DNA of 64,000 nucleotides, taken from NCBI GenBank assembly GCA_009377605.1, contig WHTT01000009.1, positions 1 to 64,000 on the forward strand, given 5' to 3'. Positions 35,179-44,309 of the stretch are shown here, one piece after another. The DNA comes from Luteitalea sp. GTDB taxonomy: Bacteria; Acidobacteriota; Vicinamibacteria; Vicinamibacterales; Vicinamibacteraceae. The translations under genes were made by a program, and so were the position numbers. The notes beneath the pieces are model-generated. The model saw only the letters and a list, made by a program, of their open reading frames with translations, ran no database searches and was not told the DNA's origin. The number at the start of each line of letters is the position of its first letter. The stretch's first letter is position 1.

Positions 35179-36515
35179 TCTGTCTGCGTGTCGTCCTCCG
35201 CGCGGCTGTACACGACGCGCCCATCGAAGATCGTGGTCTGGACGACGCTGTCGGCAAGACGGTCGGGAGGCAGCGAGAAGATATCGGTGGAGAGTACCAC
35301 GAGGTCCGCGAGCATCTCTGGCGCGATAACACCCTTGCGACTGTCCTCGAAGGACGCATAAGCGGGCGCGCGCGTGTAGGCGTCGATCGCCGCCGCGAGC
35401 CTCTGGCCGTCCGGCCCGGCGCCAGCCGCCGTGAAAATGGCGGAAAGTGGATCGCCTGGATCACCCAGCCAGCGGCTGCCGAGCAGGATCTCGTCGCCGC
35501 CCTCGAGCGACGCAAAGGAACGCGCGACCGGCGATGCGAGATCGGCGAGAATGCCGAGCGACTGGAAGCGGAGCCAGTCGACGTTGTCGAGCGGGACGTC
35601 GAGCTCGATGCGATGGCGGCGGATATGTCTCTCACCGCCGCGGTTGACCTCGAGCGCATGGAGAAATGCTTCGAGTCCCATATCTGCAACATCGGCAGTA
35701 GGTGCCTGAACCATCACCTGCCAACCACGCTCATCCATCAGCGCGACGACGTGGTTCAATTCTGCCTGCGTCGGGCGAAGTGGCGCGCTGGTGTCGGCCT
35801 GGCGCAGCAGCTTCTGCGGCCCGCTCTCCACCCCAGGCCGGCTGCCGGCCTGGGGACCCCGCTGATCGAGGACGTCCCCCACGGTCACGCGCACGCCGCC
35901 GGTCTTGAGCAGCGGGTCATCCAGATACTGTTTGCGAACGGCGTCGAGGCGTGCGGCGTCCTCCTCTGTGAGATCGGTCCGCACGGCGAGGAGCGCATAG
36001 ACACGTACTCCTAGCTCGTCCGCAGCGCGAAGCTGCTCGTAGAGCTCCAGATCTTCGGCGCCGGCGCTGATGTCCTGAATGCTCGTGATGCCGAGGCGAT
36101 GCGCCCGAGCCAGCACGCTGCGGATGGCCTGCAGACGCTCGCCGCGCGTGTGCTGCGGCTCCACTGGCTCGACGAGTGTCCGAGTGTCCTCGTCGCGTGA
36201 GAGACCGGCCTCCACCACACGGGCGTGTGCCTCATTGAAGCCGGGCAAGACCGTCCCGCCATGTGCGTCGACGAAGCGCGTTTCGCGGCGGCGGAGGCGT
36301 CTGATTTCCCAATCGGTGCCGACGCGGAGGATGCGATTGCCGCGGACTGCGACCGCTTCGGCCATTGGCTGGCCAGCGCCAGTGTAGACCTTACCGTTGT
36401 ATATGATGAGGTCCACCGGGCCCTCACCGTCATTTTGCGCTCCAACGAGGAGGCCGGCGATGAGCGTGCCAGCGACGATGACAGAGACGAGGTAAGCAGT
36501 TAGGCGTGCGGCCAT
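35175..36515 (-). CDS. degenerate exported amidohydrolase (probable pseudoenzyme)
   Basis: A 446-residue protein with an N-terminal membrane segment or signal anchor and the layout of YtcJ-type amidohydrolases (LIIYNGKVYTGAGQPM, VRGNRILRVG, TVLPGFNEAH, RHRIEL, SLPPDRLADSVV). The metal ligands look lost: HxH reads HAR, the expected His in the MVQAPTAD segment is absent, RIEH reads RIEL and GSD reads GSR. It is also shorter than the usual 530-560 residues. A palindromic repeat (35831-35855) is inserted in frame in the middle and encodes QRGPQAGSRPG. It may be decaying or have kept a binding role. TAGAAT lies 24 bases before the start. Confidence 0.65.
   Translation of the reverse strand: MAARLTAYLVSVIVAGTLIAGLLVGAQNDGEGPVDLIIYNGKVYTGAGQPMAEAVAVRGNRILRVGTDWEIRRLRRRETRFVDAHGGTVLPGFNEAHARVVEAGLSRDEDTRTLVEPVEPQHTRGERLQAIRSVLARAHRLGITSIQDISAGAEDLELYEQLRAADELGVRVYALLAVRTDLTEEDAARLDAVRKQYLDDPLLKTGGVRVTVGDVLDQRGPQAGSRPGVESGPQKLLRQADTSAPLRPTQAELNHVVALMDERGWQVMVQAPTADVADMGLEAFLHALEVNRGGERHIRRHRIELDVPLDNVDWLRFQSLGILADLASPVARSFASLEGGDEILLGSRWLGDPGDPLSAIFTAAGAGPDGQRLAAAIDAYTRAPAYASFEDSRKGVIAPEMLADLVVLSTDIFSLPPDRLADSVVQTTIFDGRVVYSRAEDDTQTE
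35831..35855. repeat. 12-1-12 palindrome inside the amidohydrolase gene
   Basis: CCCCAGGCCGGC-T-GCCGGCCTGGGG, perfect arms, flanked by CCA and ACCCCG. It is the same design as 41599-41623 but differs at two base pairs with both sides changed. Confidence 0.85.
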
Positions 36516-36627
36516 AGCGACGCTCGTGGCGAACGCGTCATTCTAGATCGGAAAGGGCGTCCGGCGTCGGAAAACGGGAAAACGGGGAGAAACATGCCCG
36601 TCATCTTTTCTCGTAACATGGGCGTGC

Positions 36628-37452
36628 GTGATGACATCAGTCTACGTGCTGTTGGTCGTGGGCGGCGGCGCCGTCGCTGGCGTGCTCGGGGCGCTGCTCG
36701 GCCTCGGCGGTGGCGTCTTCCTGGTGCCGCTGCTGACGTTGGGCCTCGGCCTTCCATTCAGGCATGCGGCAGCAATCAGTCTGCTCGCGGTAATCGCCAC
36801 CTCCAGTATGGTCACGGCCGGGAGCACCGGCCGCCGCGTCATCAACGTCCGGCTTGGCATGGTGCTCGAGGTCGCGACGACATTGGGCGGTCTGGCGGGC
36901 GGCCTGACCGCGCTCACGCTGTCGCACCGCGTGCTCAGCGCGCTGTTTGGCGTCGTGGCGATGCTCATTGCCGTGGTCATGTTGCGCCAGCGCAACGAGC
37001 TCGTGACCGTCCTCGACGAAGCGGCCGATCCCGGGTGGCTCGGCGGCCGCTTCTACTCATATGACCGGGGCCGTCAGGTCACCTATCGCGTCAAGCGGCT
37101 ACCCGTGGCACTCGGGATGTCCTTCCTCGCCGGCAACGTGTCAGGTCTGCTGGGCGTTGGCGGCGGGATTCTCAAGGTGCCGGCACTGAACGCGTGGTGC
37201 GGCGTGCCGCTGCGTGTCGCAGCGAGCACGAGCTCGCTGATGATTGGCGTCACGGCCGTCGCAACAGTTCCGCTCTACTACGCGAACGGCGATGTGGTGC
37301 CTCATCTGGCAGCGGCGGCCGTCCTCGGGGTGCTCGCCGGATCCCAGGCGGGCCTCTGGCTGTGCGAACGCACGCGTGCGAAGCGGCTGAAGATCCTCAT
37401 GGCCTGCGTGCTGCTCACTGTGTCGCTTCTCATGGTGATGGGGGTACGATGA
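36628..37452 (+). CDS. TauE/SafE (TSUP) family membrane transporter
   Basis: A 274-residue integral membrane protein with about eight hydrophobic segments and the duplicated TSUP motif: GALLGLGGGVFLVPLL in the first half and GLLGVGGGILKVPAL in the second. The family exports sulfite, organosulfonates or related anions; the substrate here is unknown. Start is either GTG 36628, 8 bases after TAACAT, or ATG 36631. Its TGA overlaps the ATG of the DUF1634 gene, so the two are translationally coupled. Confidence 0.9.
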   Translation: MMTSVYVLLVVGGGAVAGVLGALLGLGGGVFLVPLLTLGLGLPFRHAAAISLLAVIATSSMVTAGSTGRRVINVRLGMVLEVATTLGGLAGGLTALTLSHRVLSALFGVVAMLIAVVMLRQRNELVTVLDEAADPGWLGGRFYSYDRGRQVTYRVKRLPVALGMSFLAGNVSGLLGVGGGILKVPALNAWCGVPLRVAASTSSLMIGVTAVATVPLYYANGDVVPHLAAAAVLGVLAGSQAGLWLCERTRAKRLKILMACVLLTVSLLMVMGVR

Positions 37453-37775
37453 CGCACCTTTCGTCCACCGCCTCCAGTACCGAAACCCTCGCTCGGCTCG
37501 AGCTCATTGTCGGCCGTATCCTGCGCATTGGCGTGGTCGTGGCGACGGTGCTGCTCGTGGTGGGACTCGCGCTCTGGGTGCCTCGCGTCGAGCCCACGAT
37601 AGCGCTCCAGCTGCTTCATGCCGGTCTCATCACGCTCATGCTTACGCCAGTGCTGCGCGTCGTGGTCTCGGTCGTAGAGTTTGCGCGGGCGCGAGACTGG
37701 TTCTTCATGCTGGTCACGCTCGCGGTGCTGGCCGTGCTCGGCGGCACCTTCTGGGCGGCGATGCTTCAGCGATGA
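37449..37775 (+). CDS. DUF1634 membrane protein
   Basis: A 108-residue protein with three hydrophobic segments (VGRILRIGVVVATVLLVVGL, an HAGLITLMLTPVLRVVVSV stretch and FFMLVTLAVLAVLGG). DUF1634 proteins are regularly encoded directly after TSUP transporters and are thought to be accessory subunits. The ATG overlaps the TSUP stop codon (ATGA). A longer in-frame start far upstream would lie inside the TSUP gene and is rejected. It converges on the methyltransferase gene 18 bases away. Confidence 0.85.
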   Translation: MTHLSSTASSTETLARLELIVGRILRIGVVVATVLLVVGLALWVPRVEPTIALQLLHAGLITLMLTPVLRVVVSVVEFARARDWFFMLVTLAVLAVLGGTFWAAMLQR

Positions 37776-37793
37776 CCAGACGACCGTGAACGC

Positions 37794-40700
37794 TCAGCCG
37801 GGCTCGTGCAGCCTTCGACTGAATTCCTCCAGCGCCGCCTGCCGCAGGGGCGCTTCCACGAGAGGGAAGCCAGCGAGCACGTGTGCATAGAGCGCCTTGT
37901 CGAGCCGATAGAGGTGGGCGACGGCCGCTTGCAGCATCGCATGTGATGCGAGATCCGCTGGATCGTCGTGCAGACGGCGCGCCAGCGAGACGATGACGCT
38001 GTGCTCAGGACTACCGCGTGGCGGTCGCGGCACCGGGAGTGTCTCGAGGAGCGTGGTGGTGACGTGGTTACTGATGAACAGCCTCACGTAGGCGTTCGCG
38101 ACATAGCTGTTGAGCACGGCACACAGGAATAGCTGCTCGTCACGCTCGAGCGGCGTTTCGAGCGTGAACAACGTATGCGTCGACGCGGTCATGGCCGGCA
38201 GGATGGCCGCGATGAGACTCACGCGATTCGTTGCAGAGGCGACATCTCGATACGCGAGCCTCTCATGGCGGACTCTCGCGAGCCGGCCCGGTGTCGCGCC
38301 CAGCAGATCGAGCGGTACGCTGGCTCGCGAGGCGGAGACATCCACGACGAACGGTCTCACGTGCTTCCCCTCGACAACGGGCATCCCGTGGCCTGGCAAC
38401 CGAAGTCGAGCGCGATCGTCGCTGGCGTTCAGCTCACGTCCGAAGTGGACTTGCCAGCCGTCAGAGCTGCCAAGTGCCGGCGCCGAGGCGCAGAGGTGTG
38501 CGAGAAAGCGGAGGTCAACTGGCGACCGCACATTGGGGATTGCGAGCCGCGAGCCCGAGAGCCGACGCAGGAGCGACGTTGCGATTGAAGTCCAGAACCG
38601 AACCGGCTCGCCGTGGTGAGTATCGGGAATGCTGTCGAGGTCACCTGGTGTGACCACGCCAAACCGGCACGGTAGGTGGTCCGTGCGTCCGGCGGCCGTG
38701 GCGGCGAGCAGTAGAAAGCGCACGCCGCGATGGATGGGAAACACACCTCGCGTGTTCTCGAATCCGACGAGCGCATCCAGCGTGCAGGTGTCGAGCAGTC
38801 GCTGCCGCAGCCCGCTCGAGCCCAGGTCGGTGGCCAGACCCCACGGGAGAACCATCCCTAGGCGGCCACCTGATCGCGTAAGTTGCAGCGCTCGCTCGAC
38901 GAAGAGCTGATACGAGTTCACGTGCGCCTCGCGGCCGGTCGCGTAGATGCCCGAGTCACGCACGAAGCGGGCGATGCTCTTCGCCCGTGCTCGAGACTGG
39001 CCACGGTCCGATTGCGTGTCGGCACGGAGCATGTCCCACGGAGGATTGCTCAGCACCGCGTCGAACCCCTGCGCCGCTCGGGGCGCCCCATCGGTGTTGG
39101 CAAACACTTCGGGGAACTCGAGTGTCCAGTGAAACAGCCGAGCCTCCGCCGCGACCTCCGTTCCTCGTGTGCGCCACGCGTCGCACAGACCGTGCGGGAC
39201 GACCGAGTCTCGGCCCAAGAGATCGTCGATGATTCCCCCAGCCATGGCCGGCGACAGCGGGAGCCCCTCAGGCCGAAGGAAGGAGGTGCACCAGAAATCG
39301 AGGACACGCCGCCACTTGGCAAGCGGTGCACCGTCAGAGCGTAGTGCCGCGAGGCGGCGCTCCTTGCTCGTCACCACCTGCGGGGATGCGTCCTCGTCCA
39401 GCGCCAGACGCCAGACATCCGGGAGCGTGGCGCGCACATCCGCCTCGAGTGCCTCCGCGTCGAACAAGGGGATCTGCCCGCCGGCCGATCGCGCCCGACG
39501 AATCCGGGCGCCTGGTTGACGGCGCGCGACGTCGGCCAACGACGCACCAAGCAAGCTGTCGCCCACGCGGAGGTGATGATCGAGGAAGGTGAGCGGGAGG
39601 TCCGCCGCGAGCGACGCCAGCCAGAGTGAGAGGCGAGCGAGCTGCACAGCCATTGGATTGAGATCCACCCCATACAAGCAGCGCTGCGCCACGAGGCGGC
39701 GAAAGACCACGCGCTCCTTGTCCGTGATGTCGCCTGGCCCGGCCCGTCGTTCCGCGACCAAAGCACGCTCGTAGGCATCGGCGAGGAACCGGCACGCCGC
39801 AACCAGGAATGCGCCGCTGCCCATGGCCGGGTCGAGCACTTTCAGCCTGAGAATGTCTTCACTTCCCGCGTCCACCACGAGCGGGGCCAGCGTGCGCCGC
39901 ACGAGGAAGTCCGTGATGCTTCGCGGCGTATAGAAGGTAGCGGTCTCCTTGCGCGTCGACGGCCGCTCGCTGCGGCTATCCTTCGACTCCTTCAGGTCGA
40001 GCGACACCGCGTGGTCGAGCACACGCTCATAGACGGCGCCGAGCTCCTCGACGCCCAGGTCCCCGTATGAGATGTGCTCGCGGCCACCGACCGTCCGGCG
40101 GGTCGTGAGCGCGAGCAGCACGTCACGCATGACGTCGTCCGACACCCGTGCCGCTTCACCAAGCGGGGTGCGCGCCGGAGCAAAGAGACGGCCGTTGAAC
40201 GGCGTGACGATGAGGTCTTCGAAGCGACAACCGCTGTGGGCGAGACGGCACGTGGCCTGGAGCGAGGACCACAACCCAACCGGGGGGCGTGACGAGCGAA
40301 GCGCGTCGATCAAGGCCGCCATCGAGTAGCTCGCCCGATAGACGGGATGCCAGACGGGCACGAGCCGCCGTGCCTCGGCGAAGAGCAGGAAGAGCAGGCG
40401 ATAGATGAGCGTGAGCGATTGCTCGGCGAGCCCCGGGCCCAAAGAAGGAGCCTGGGAACGAGCCTGGGCACGAGCCTCGGAACGGGCCCCTGCCTGGCCC
40501 TTCCGCTTTTCGCGCGACAGTCTCCTTTCGCTGGGCGCGAGGGCAGTGCCAAGGCGGTCCAGAGCCAGGCGCACGCCGCCGTGCAGCGACTGGCACACGC
40601 TCACGCCGTGACGCGCCGAGAGCGCGACGATCTGCGCAAAGAGCGTGTCATCTCCGCCCAGACGAGGGTTGGGTGCGAACGCTGCCGCCCGGCACAGCGC

Positions 40701-41198
40701 CCACATCAGGGCAAAGAGGTGAGGATCGCGCTCCGCCGCTGCAAGATCGAACTCGACATATCGTCTGGCGTGAGAGCGCCGAATATCAACCACCCGCAGG
40801 CGCGTGCCGTTACAACAGATCGACCAAGGGGTACTGCGCGCAAGCCCGTCGCGCACGGTCGCCCGCCATCCCGCTGCAAGCGAGGCGTCCCAGGCTAGGA
40901 CGACCAGCCCGAGCCGAACCTCACGCAGCGCCCGCAGCTCACCAAAGAGCGCGTTCTCCTCGCGAACTGCGTCGTGCACCGTGTAGCCGAGCAGCCTCGC
41001 CACCGGGGTAACCGCCACCTCCAGAACGGCGCGCAGACCAGATGCCGGACCGAGCGTCGCCTGTGCGGATCGTTGACACGCGCGAAAGCGGCGGCCGGCA
41101 CCGGCTGCGCTCTGCTCGCCAAGCTGGCCGCGGAATGCCGGCCACACGAGGTGGCTCGCCGCGTGATGCGAGATGAGCGGACCGTCCAGACCTTCCAT
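37794..41198 (-). CDS. N6-adenine DNA methyltransferase, DrmMI/Eco57I-like
   Basis: A 1134-residue protein with a large N-terminal region, the SAM motif DPAMGSGAFLVAACRFLADAY and the catalytic motif NPPWDML of gamma-class N6-adenine methylases. FYTPRSITDFLVRRTL just before is typical of type IIG/BREX/DISARM methylases. A C-terminal target-recognition-like region (LPGHGMPVVEGKHVRPF) follows. It should methylate host DNA at a specific site. It lies directly downstream of the SNF2-type helicase gene on the same strand, 29 bases apart. Near residue 240 three 12-bp in-frame repeats (40448-40483) give an Arg/Ala-rich low-complexity insert. No nuclease domain is recognised. Confidence 0.85.
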   Translation of the reverse strand: MEGLDGPLISHHAASHLVWPAFRGQLGEQSAAGAGRRFRACQRSAQATLGPASGLRAVLEVAVTPVARLLGYTVHDAVREENALFGELRALREVRLGLVVLAWDASLAAGWRATVRDGLARSTPWSICCNGTRLRVVDIRRSHARRYVEFDLAAAERDPHLFALMWALCRAAAFAPNPRLGGDDTLFAQIVALSARHGVSVCQSLHGGVRLALDRLGTALAPSERRLSREKRKGQAGARSEARAQARSQAPSLGPGLAEQSLTLIYRLLFLLFAEARRLVPVWHPVYRASYSMAALIDALRSSRPPVGLWSSLQATCRLAHSGCRFEDLIVTPFNGRLFAPARTPLGEAARVSDDVMRDVLLALTTRRTVGGREHISYGDLGVEELGAVYERVLDHAVSLDLKESKDSRSERPSTRKETATFYTPRSITDFLVRRTLAPLVVDAGSEDILRLKVLDPAMGSGAFLVAACRFLADAYERALVAERRAGPGDITDKERVVFRRLVAQRCLYGVDLNPMAVQLARLSLWLASLAADLPLTFLDHHLRVGDSLLGASLADVARRQPGARIRRARSAGGQIPLFDAEALEADVRATLPDVWRLALDEDASPQVVTSKERRLAALRSDGAPLAKWRRVLDFWCTSFLRPEGLPLSPAMAGGIIDDLLGRDSVVPHGLCDAWRTRGTEVAAEARLFHWTLEFPEVFANTDGAPRAAQGFDAVLSNPPWDMLRADTQSDRGQSRARAKSIARFVRDSGIYATGREAHVNSYQLFVERALQLTRSGGRLGMVLPWGLATDLGSSGLRQRLLDTCTLDALVGFENTRGVFPIHRGVRFLLLAATAAGRTDHLPCRFGVVTPGDLDSIPDTHHGEPVRFWTSIATSLLRRLSGSRLAIPNVRSPVDLRFLAHLCASAPALGSSDGWQVHFGRELNASDDRARLRLPGHGMPVVEGKHVRPFVVDVSASRASVPLDLLGATPGRLARVRHERLAYRDVASATNRVSLIAAILPAMTASTHTLFTLETPLERDEQLFLCAVLNSYVANAYVRLFISNHVTTTLLETLPVPRPPRGSPEHSVIVSLARRLHDDPADLASHAMLQAAVAHLYRLDKALYAHVLAGFPLVEAPLRQAALEEFSRRLHEPG
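40448..40483. repeat. three tandem 12-bp repeats inside the methyltransferase gene
   Basis: GAGCCTGGGAAC, GAGCCTGGGCAC, GAGCCTCGGAAC in a row, in frame, encoding an Arg/Ala-rich stretch in a poorly conserved part of the protein. Confidence 0.8.
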
Positions 41199-41227
41199 TT
41201 TCGGGATTCAGGATTCAGGAACGGGAC

Positions 41228-44026
41228 TCAACCGTCGGCAATCAGGAGCGCGAGCTGCAACGAGACGCGGGTGATGTAGCGCGGCTCGGGTGGTGCAAAG
41301 GTCCGAGTATCCGTTGTCGCACGTCTGGGTTGCGATAGATGCGTGGGTGAGCGGCCGAACAGATCCGGCGCGTGGAGGCGTGCGAGCCGCTCACGCTCAC
41401 CGTGAGCTCGTCGCTCACGTTCACGGAGACGGGCGAGCAGGCGCTCGTCGGCGTCGCGCGCCGCTGCGAGGGCTGCGTCAGTCGCAGCCGCAACGCGCTC
41501 GCGCCAATGCGGGCTCGCGACCAACTGGTCGATGAACTGTCTGGCACGGCGCGTTCGGCGGACCCGCCCCACCATAGGCGGAAGGTAGGGACGGGCCACC
41601 CCAGCGCGGCTGCCGCGCTGGGGACCCCGGCGCCTCGCCGAGGCGTCCATTACCTTTCTCTCTCCTGTCACACCCTGGAGCGCCGAGCACGCTCCGGCCA
41701 GTATCGTTGGGATGGAGATGACCGCGCGCCCAGACGAGTCCCGCAGCTCCGTGATAAACAGCAGCACCAGCGTTGTGCCGGGCATCCACGCCGCTGGCAG
41801 CGCGGATCCCCCTTGCCTGTGCTTCATGCGCCGGCGCGCGTCGAGCACGGCAATCCAGGGCGCCCGGCGCTGCATCTGCCCGACAACGGAGGAGATCTCG
41901 CGGATGCGAGGTATCTTCCCGCCCCACAATGCCCTGAGCCGCCGGAGGCGCCGCAGCTCTGCACACGCCTCGCGGCTCTGCACTTCGAGGTCCAGCCTGG
42001 AGAGGAAGTGCGCCTGCTCGTCCGGCGGCGTCAGTCGAGTCTGCCCATCGCCGGTCCTCACCACCTGCGCCGGATCGCCCTGTGTCGCGCGAGGCTCGAG
42101 CGTGTGACGTGGATCCCCGAGGGCGCCGTGATTGCCGACGACCATTGCCGCCTCCAGCGCGTGCATCGCGCTGTCAGGGCCGATCTTTGCCGGGCGATCT
42201 GTGCGGGTCGCTGAGTCCGCGGCTGGCTCTCCGAAGGGATCGAGAGCTGCACCGATGCGCGACAGGCGAGCACATAACCGGGTGAGGACGGTGTCTTCGC
42301 GCGAGCCCGCGAGGACGAGCTCGATCACGTGGACACGCTTCGCCTGTCCAAGTCGGTCGACGCGCCCGATGCGCTGCTCGAGACGGTTTGGATTCCACGG
42401 GAGCTCGTACACGACCACGAACCGGCACCGCGCATGCAAGTTCAGCCCCTCGCAGGCAGCGTCGGTGGCAACCAGGACTCGCGCGCGGCCATCGTCGAAG
42501 CAAGCCAGCGCGTCACGGCGCTCCCCAGCGTCCTGCGCTCCGTGGAGCACGGCAACGGAGGCAACCCGCCTCACTGCCTGCACCAGCATGGCGAGTGTGT
42601 CGCGGTACTCCGTGAACACCACCAGAGGCTCGTCGGTCCGTCGAACGAGCCGCACGAGGGCAGCCCGCTTGCGCTCGGTCTCTTGTGCACGCATTGCCAA
42701 GGTGCCGAGCGTGCCAAGCCAGCGCTGCTCGAGCCTGCGGTCCGAGAGTCCAGGCGCCATCAGCACCTCGTCCGACACATCGTCTTCGGGCCGGGAAGGC
42801 TCCGTGCCGACGTCGAGCGGCAGCGAGAGCTGTTCGGTTTCGAGGGAAGGCGCTCGGTCCAGCAGCGCACGCCGCCGCTCGAGCGATCTGGCGAGCGAAA
42901 AGGCGCACGATAGCGCGCGCTTGGTGAGCACGGACGTGACCAGGCGTGCGCCCGCGCTCACCGACGGCTCCGCCCAGATGCGCGTGGCGTAGCGCGTGAG
43001 CTCGGCGTGGAGGCGTACTTCCGCGGTCGACGGGCGTATGCGCAAGACACGTGTCGTGCGCGCGCGTAGAAGGCCTACATCCTCGCGCCGTCTCCGGAAC
43101 ATGACGACCACATCGTCATGTCCGAGGCGACCTGTGTTGCACAGTGCGCGGAACGCCGCCTCGTCGCCCCGATGTGGTGTAGCCGTGAGCAAGAGGAGCC
43201 AACGTGCCGTGCGGCCGAGCCGTTGAGCGGCCTCGGCACGCCACGTTGGCGGCGTGAGCGTGTGCGCTTCGTCGATGATCACGAGATCCCAGGAACAGGC
43301 GGCAACCGCATTCAGTACTTCCGGCTGTTTGATGTAGTCGTGCGACACGAGACAGACCGCCGGTAGCTGCCATGGATTGGTGTCCGGCGGCAGTGTCTGT
43401 CCGACGCGCATGGCCCAGGCGGCATCGCCGACCTCGGCATGGATGTCCACGCGAGTAGCTAGCTCGCCCTGCCACTGCTCTCGCAGGCCAGCAGGCACGA
43501 TGATGAGGGCGCGCCGCACGAGGTCGCGATCGGTGAGCTCACGGAGGAGGATTGCGGCCTGGATGGTCTTGCCGAGGCCCACTTCGTCGGCCACGAGAAG
43601 TCGCGATGCCTGGCCATTGAGAACGGCCAAGGTCGGCGCCAGCTGATATGGGAACAGGGCCACGCGAGCCAGAGCGGCTGAGCGCGGAAGCGCGTACGCA
43701 CCGTCGTGGAGACCTAGTGCCACCAAGCCGCGCAGCCACCGACCCAGCGTCACGCCATGCGGCCGTGCGGGGCACGCGATCGGGACGATCTGCTCGAACG
43801 GTGCGAGCACGGTCCGCGCATCGTGTCGATTGTCGGGTTCCACACCGCAAAGAGCGAGCGCCGCCACGTCATCATCGCGGTGCGTGCGAGTAACGCGCCA
43901 GGCGCGGTCACGGAGCCGGACGAGATCACCCGGCCAGGCGACCGGCTCACGCAGCTCCCTCGCTCTTTGGCCCTCACCCCTTGCCTTTGCCTCGTCACCC
44001 CTCGCCCCTTGCCCTGTGTGTTGCAT
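41228..44026 (-). CDS. SNF2/RapA-type DEAD/DEAH helicase, DrmD-like
   Basis: A 932-residue superfamily 2 translocase. It has an N-terminal PGDLVRLRDRAWRV SH3-like segment as in DrmD/RapA-type proteins, motif I DEVGLGKTIQ, motif II DEAH, motif III TATPH, and motifs V-VI ATDAACEGLNL and QRIGRVDRLGQ. With the methylase it forms a two-gene unit resembling the DrmD-DrmMI pair of class 1 DISARM. The first 25 or so residues are encoded by an 8-bp phrase repeat, and near the C-terminus about 35 residues come from palindromic repeats (41549-41623), so both ends have been altered by repeats. No other ATG start is available downstream before the conserved domain. Confidence 0.82.
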   Translation of the reverse strand: MQHTGQGARGDEAKARGEGQRARELREPVAWPGDLVRLRDRAWRVTRTHRDDDVAALALCGVEPDNRHDARTVLAPFEQIVPIACPARPHGVTLGRWLRGLVALGLHDGAYALPRSAALARVALFPYQLAPTLAVLNGQASRLLVADEVGLGKTIQAAILLRELTDRDLVRRALIIVPAGLREQWQGELATRVDIHAEVGDAAWAMRVGQTLPPDTNPWQLPAVCLVSHDYIKQPEVLNAVAACSWDLVIIDEAHTLTPPTWRAEAAQRLGRTARWLLLLTATPHRGDEAAFRALCNTGRLGHDDVVVMFRRRREDVGLLRARTTRVLRIRPSTAEVRLHAELTRYATRIWAEPSVSAGARLVTSVLTKRALSCAFSLARSLERRRALLDRAPSLETEQLSLPLDVGTEPSRPEDDVSDEVLMAPGLSDRRLEQRWLGTLGTLAMRAQETERKRAALVRLVRRTDEPLVVFTEYRDTLAMLVQAVRRVASVAVLHGAQDAGERRDALACFDDGRARVLVATDAACEGLNLHARCRFVVVYELPWNPNRLEQRIGRVDRLGQAKRVHVIELVLAGSREDTVLTRLCARLSRIGAALDPFGEPAADSATRTDRPAKIGPDSAMHALEAAMVVGNHGALGDPRHTLEPRATQGDPAQVVRTGDGQTRLTPPDEQAHFLSRLDLEVQSREACAELRRLRRLRALWGGKIPRIREISSVVGQMQRRAPWIAVLDARRRMKHRQGGSALPAAWMPGTTLVLLFITELRDSSGRAVISIPTILAGACSALQGVTGERKVMDASARRRGPQRGSRAGVARPYLPPMVGRVRRTRRARQFIDQLVASPHWRERVAAATDAALAAARDADERLLARLRERERRAHGERERLARLHAPDLFGRSPTHLSQPRRATTDTRTFAPPEPRYITRVSLQLALLIADG
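41549..41623. repeat. composite palindromic repeat inside the helicase gene
   Basis: A degenerate GGCGCGTTCGGCGGAC...GGTAGGG piece is followed by the perfect palindrome CCCCAGCGCGGC-T-GCCGCGCTGGGG (41599-41623). A GCGCCTCGCCGAGGCG palindrome follows at about 41629-41645. The frame stays open throughout. Confidence 0.8.
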
Positions 44027-44309
44027 TTCTTGCGCGCGTCACGGACGTTCGCGGTGCAGAATCTGCACGAAACGCCATCTTCGCGCCTCCTCACACAGTG
44101 ATCAGGCAAGGGACGTGCCGGGTCGGAGGTGACAAGGTGAAGGGGTGAGGGGGGAAGGGGACGGGGGTCGCTTTCAGCGTACGTAGCGCGGGGCCTTCAG
44201 GCCCCGCGGAGGAAGCAGCGGTAAACCGCACGGCGTGAGGGGGTGATTCGTTCATCGCGACGAAGCGCCACTGTCTCGGACAACGACCTATACAGTCTCG
44301 GCCTGCCCC
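44027..44309. other. intergenic region filled with repeats
   Basis: No gene is seen. GTGACAAG-GTGAAGGG-GTGAGGGG phrases lie at about 44130-44155. A CGCGGGGCC-TTCA-GGCCCCGCG palindrome (44187-44208), related to the one in addB, follows. Complementary CTCACC phrases begin near 44310 and run into the 3' end of queF. Confidence 0.6.
44187..44208. repeat. 9-bp-arm palindrome (GGCC-TTCA-GGCC type)
   Basis: CGCGGGGCC-TTCA-GGCCCCGCG, preceded by ACGTAG. The flank and centre match the copy at 9370-9387 while the arm bases differ and still pair. Confidence 0.8.

Noticed and set aside
37794-44026. Complete DISARM system
   Set aside because: No DrmA, DrmB or DrmC gene in the flanks; only a DrmD-like and a DrmMI-like protein are seen.
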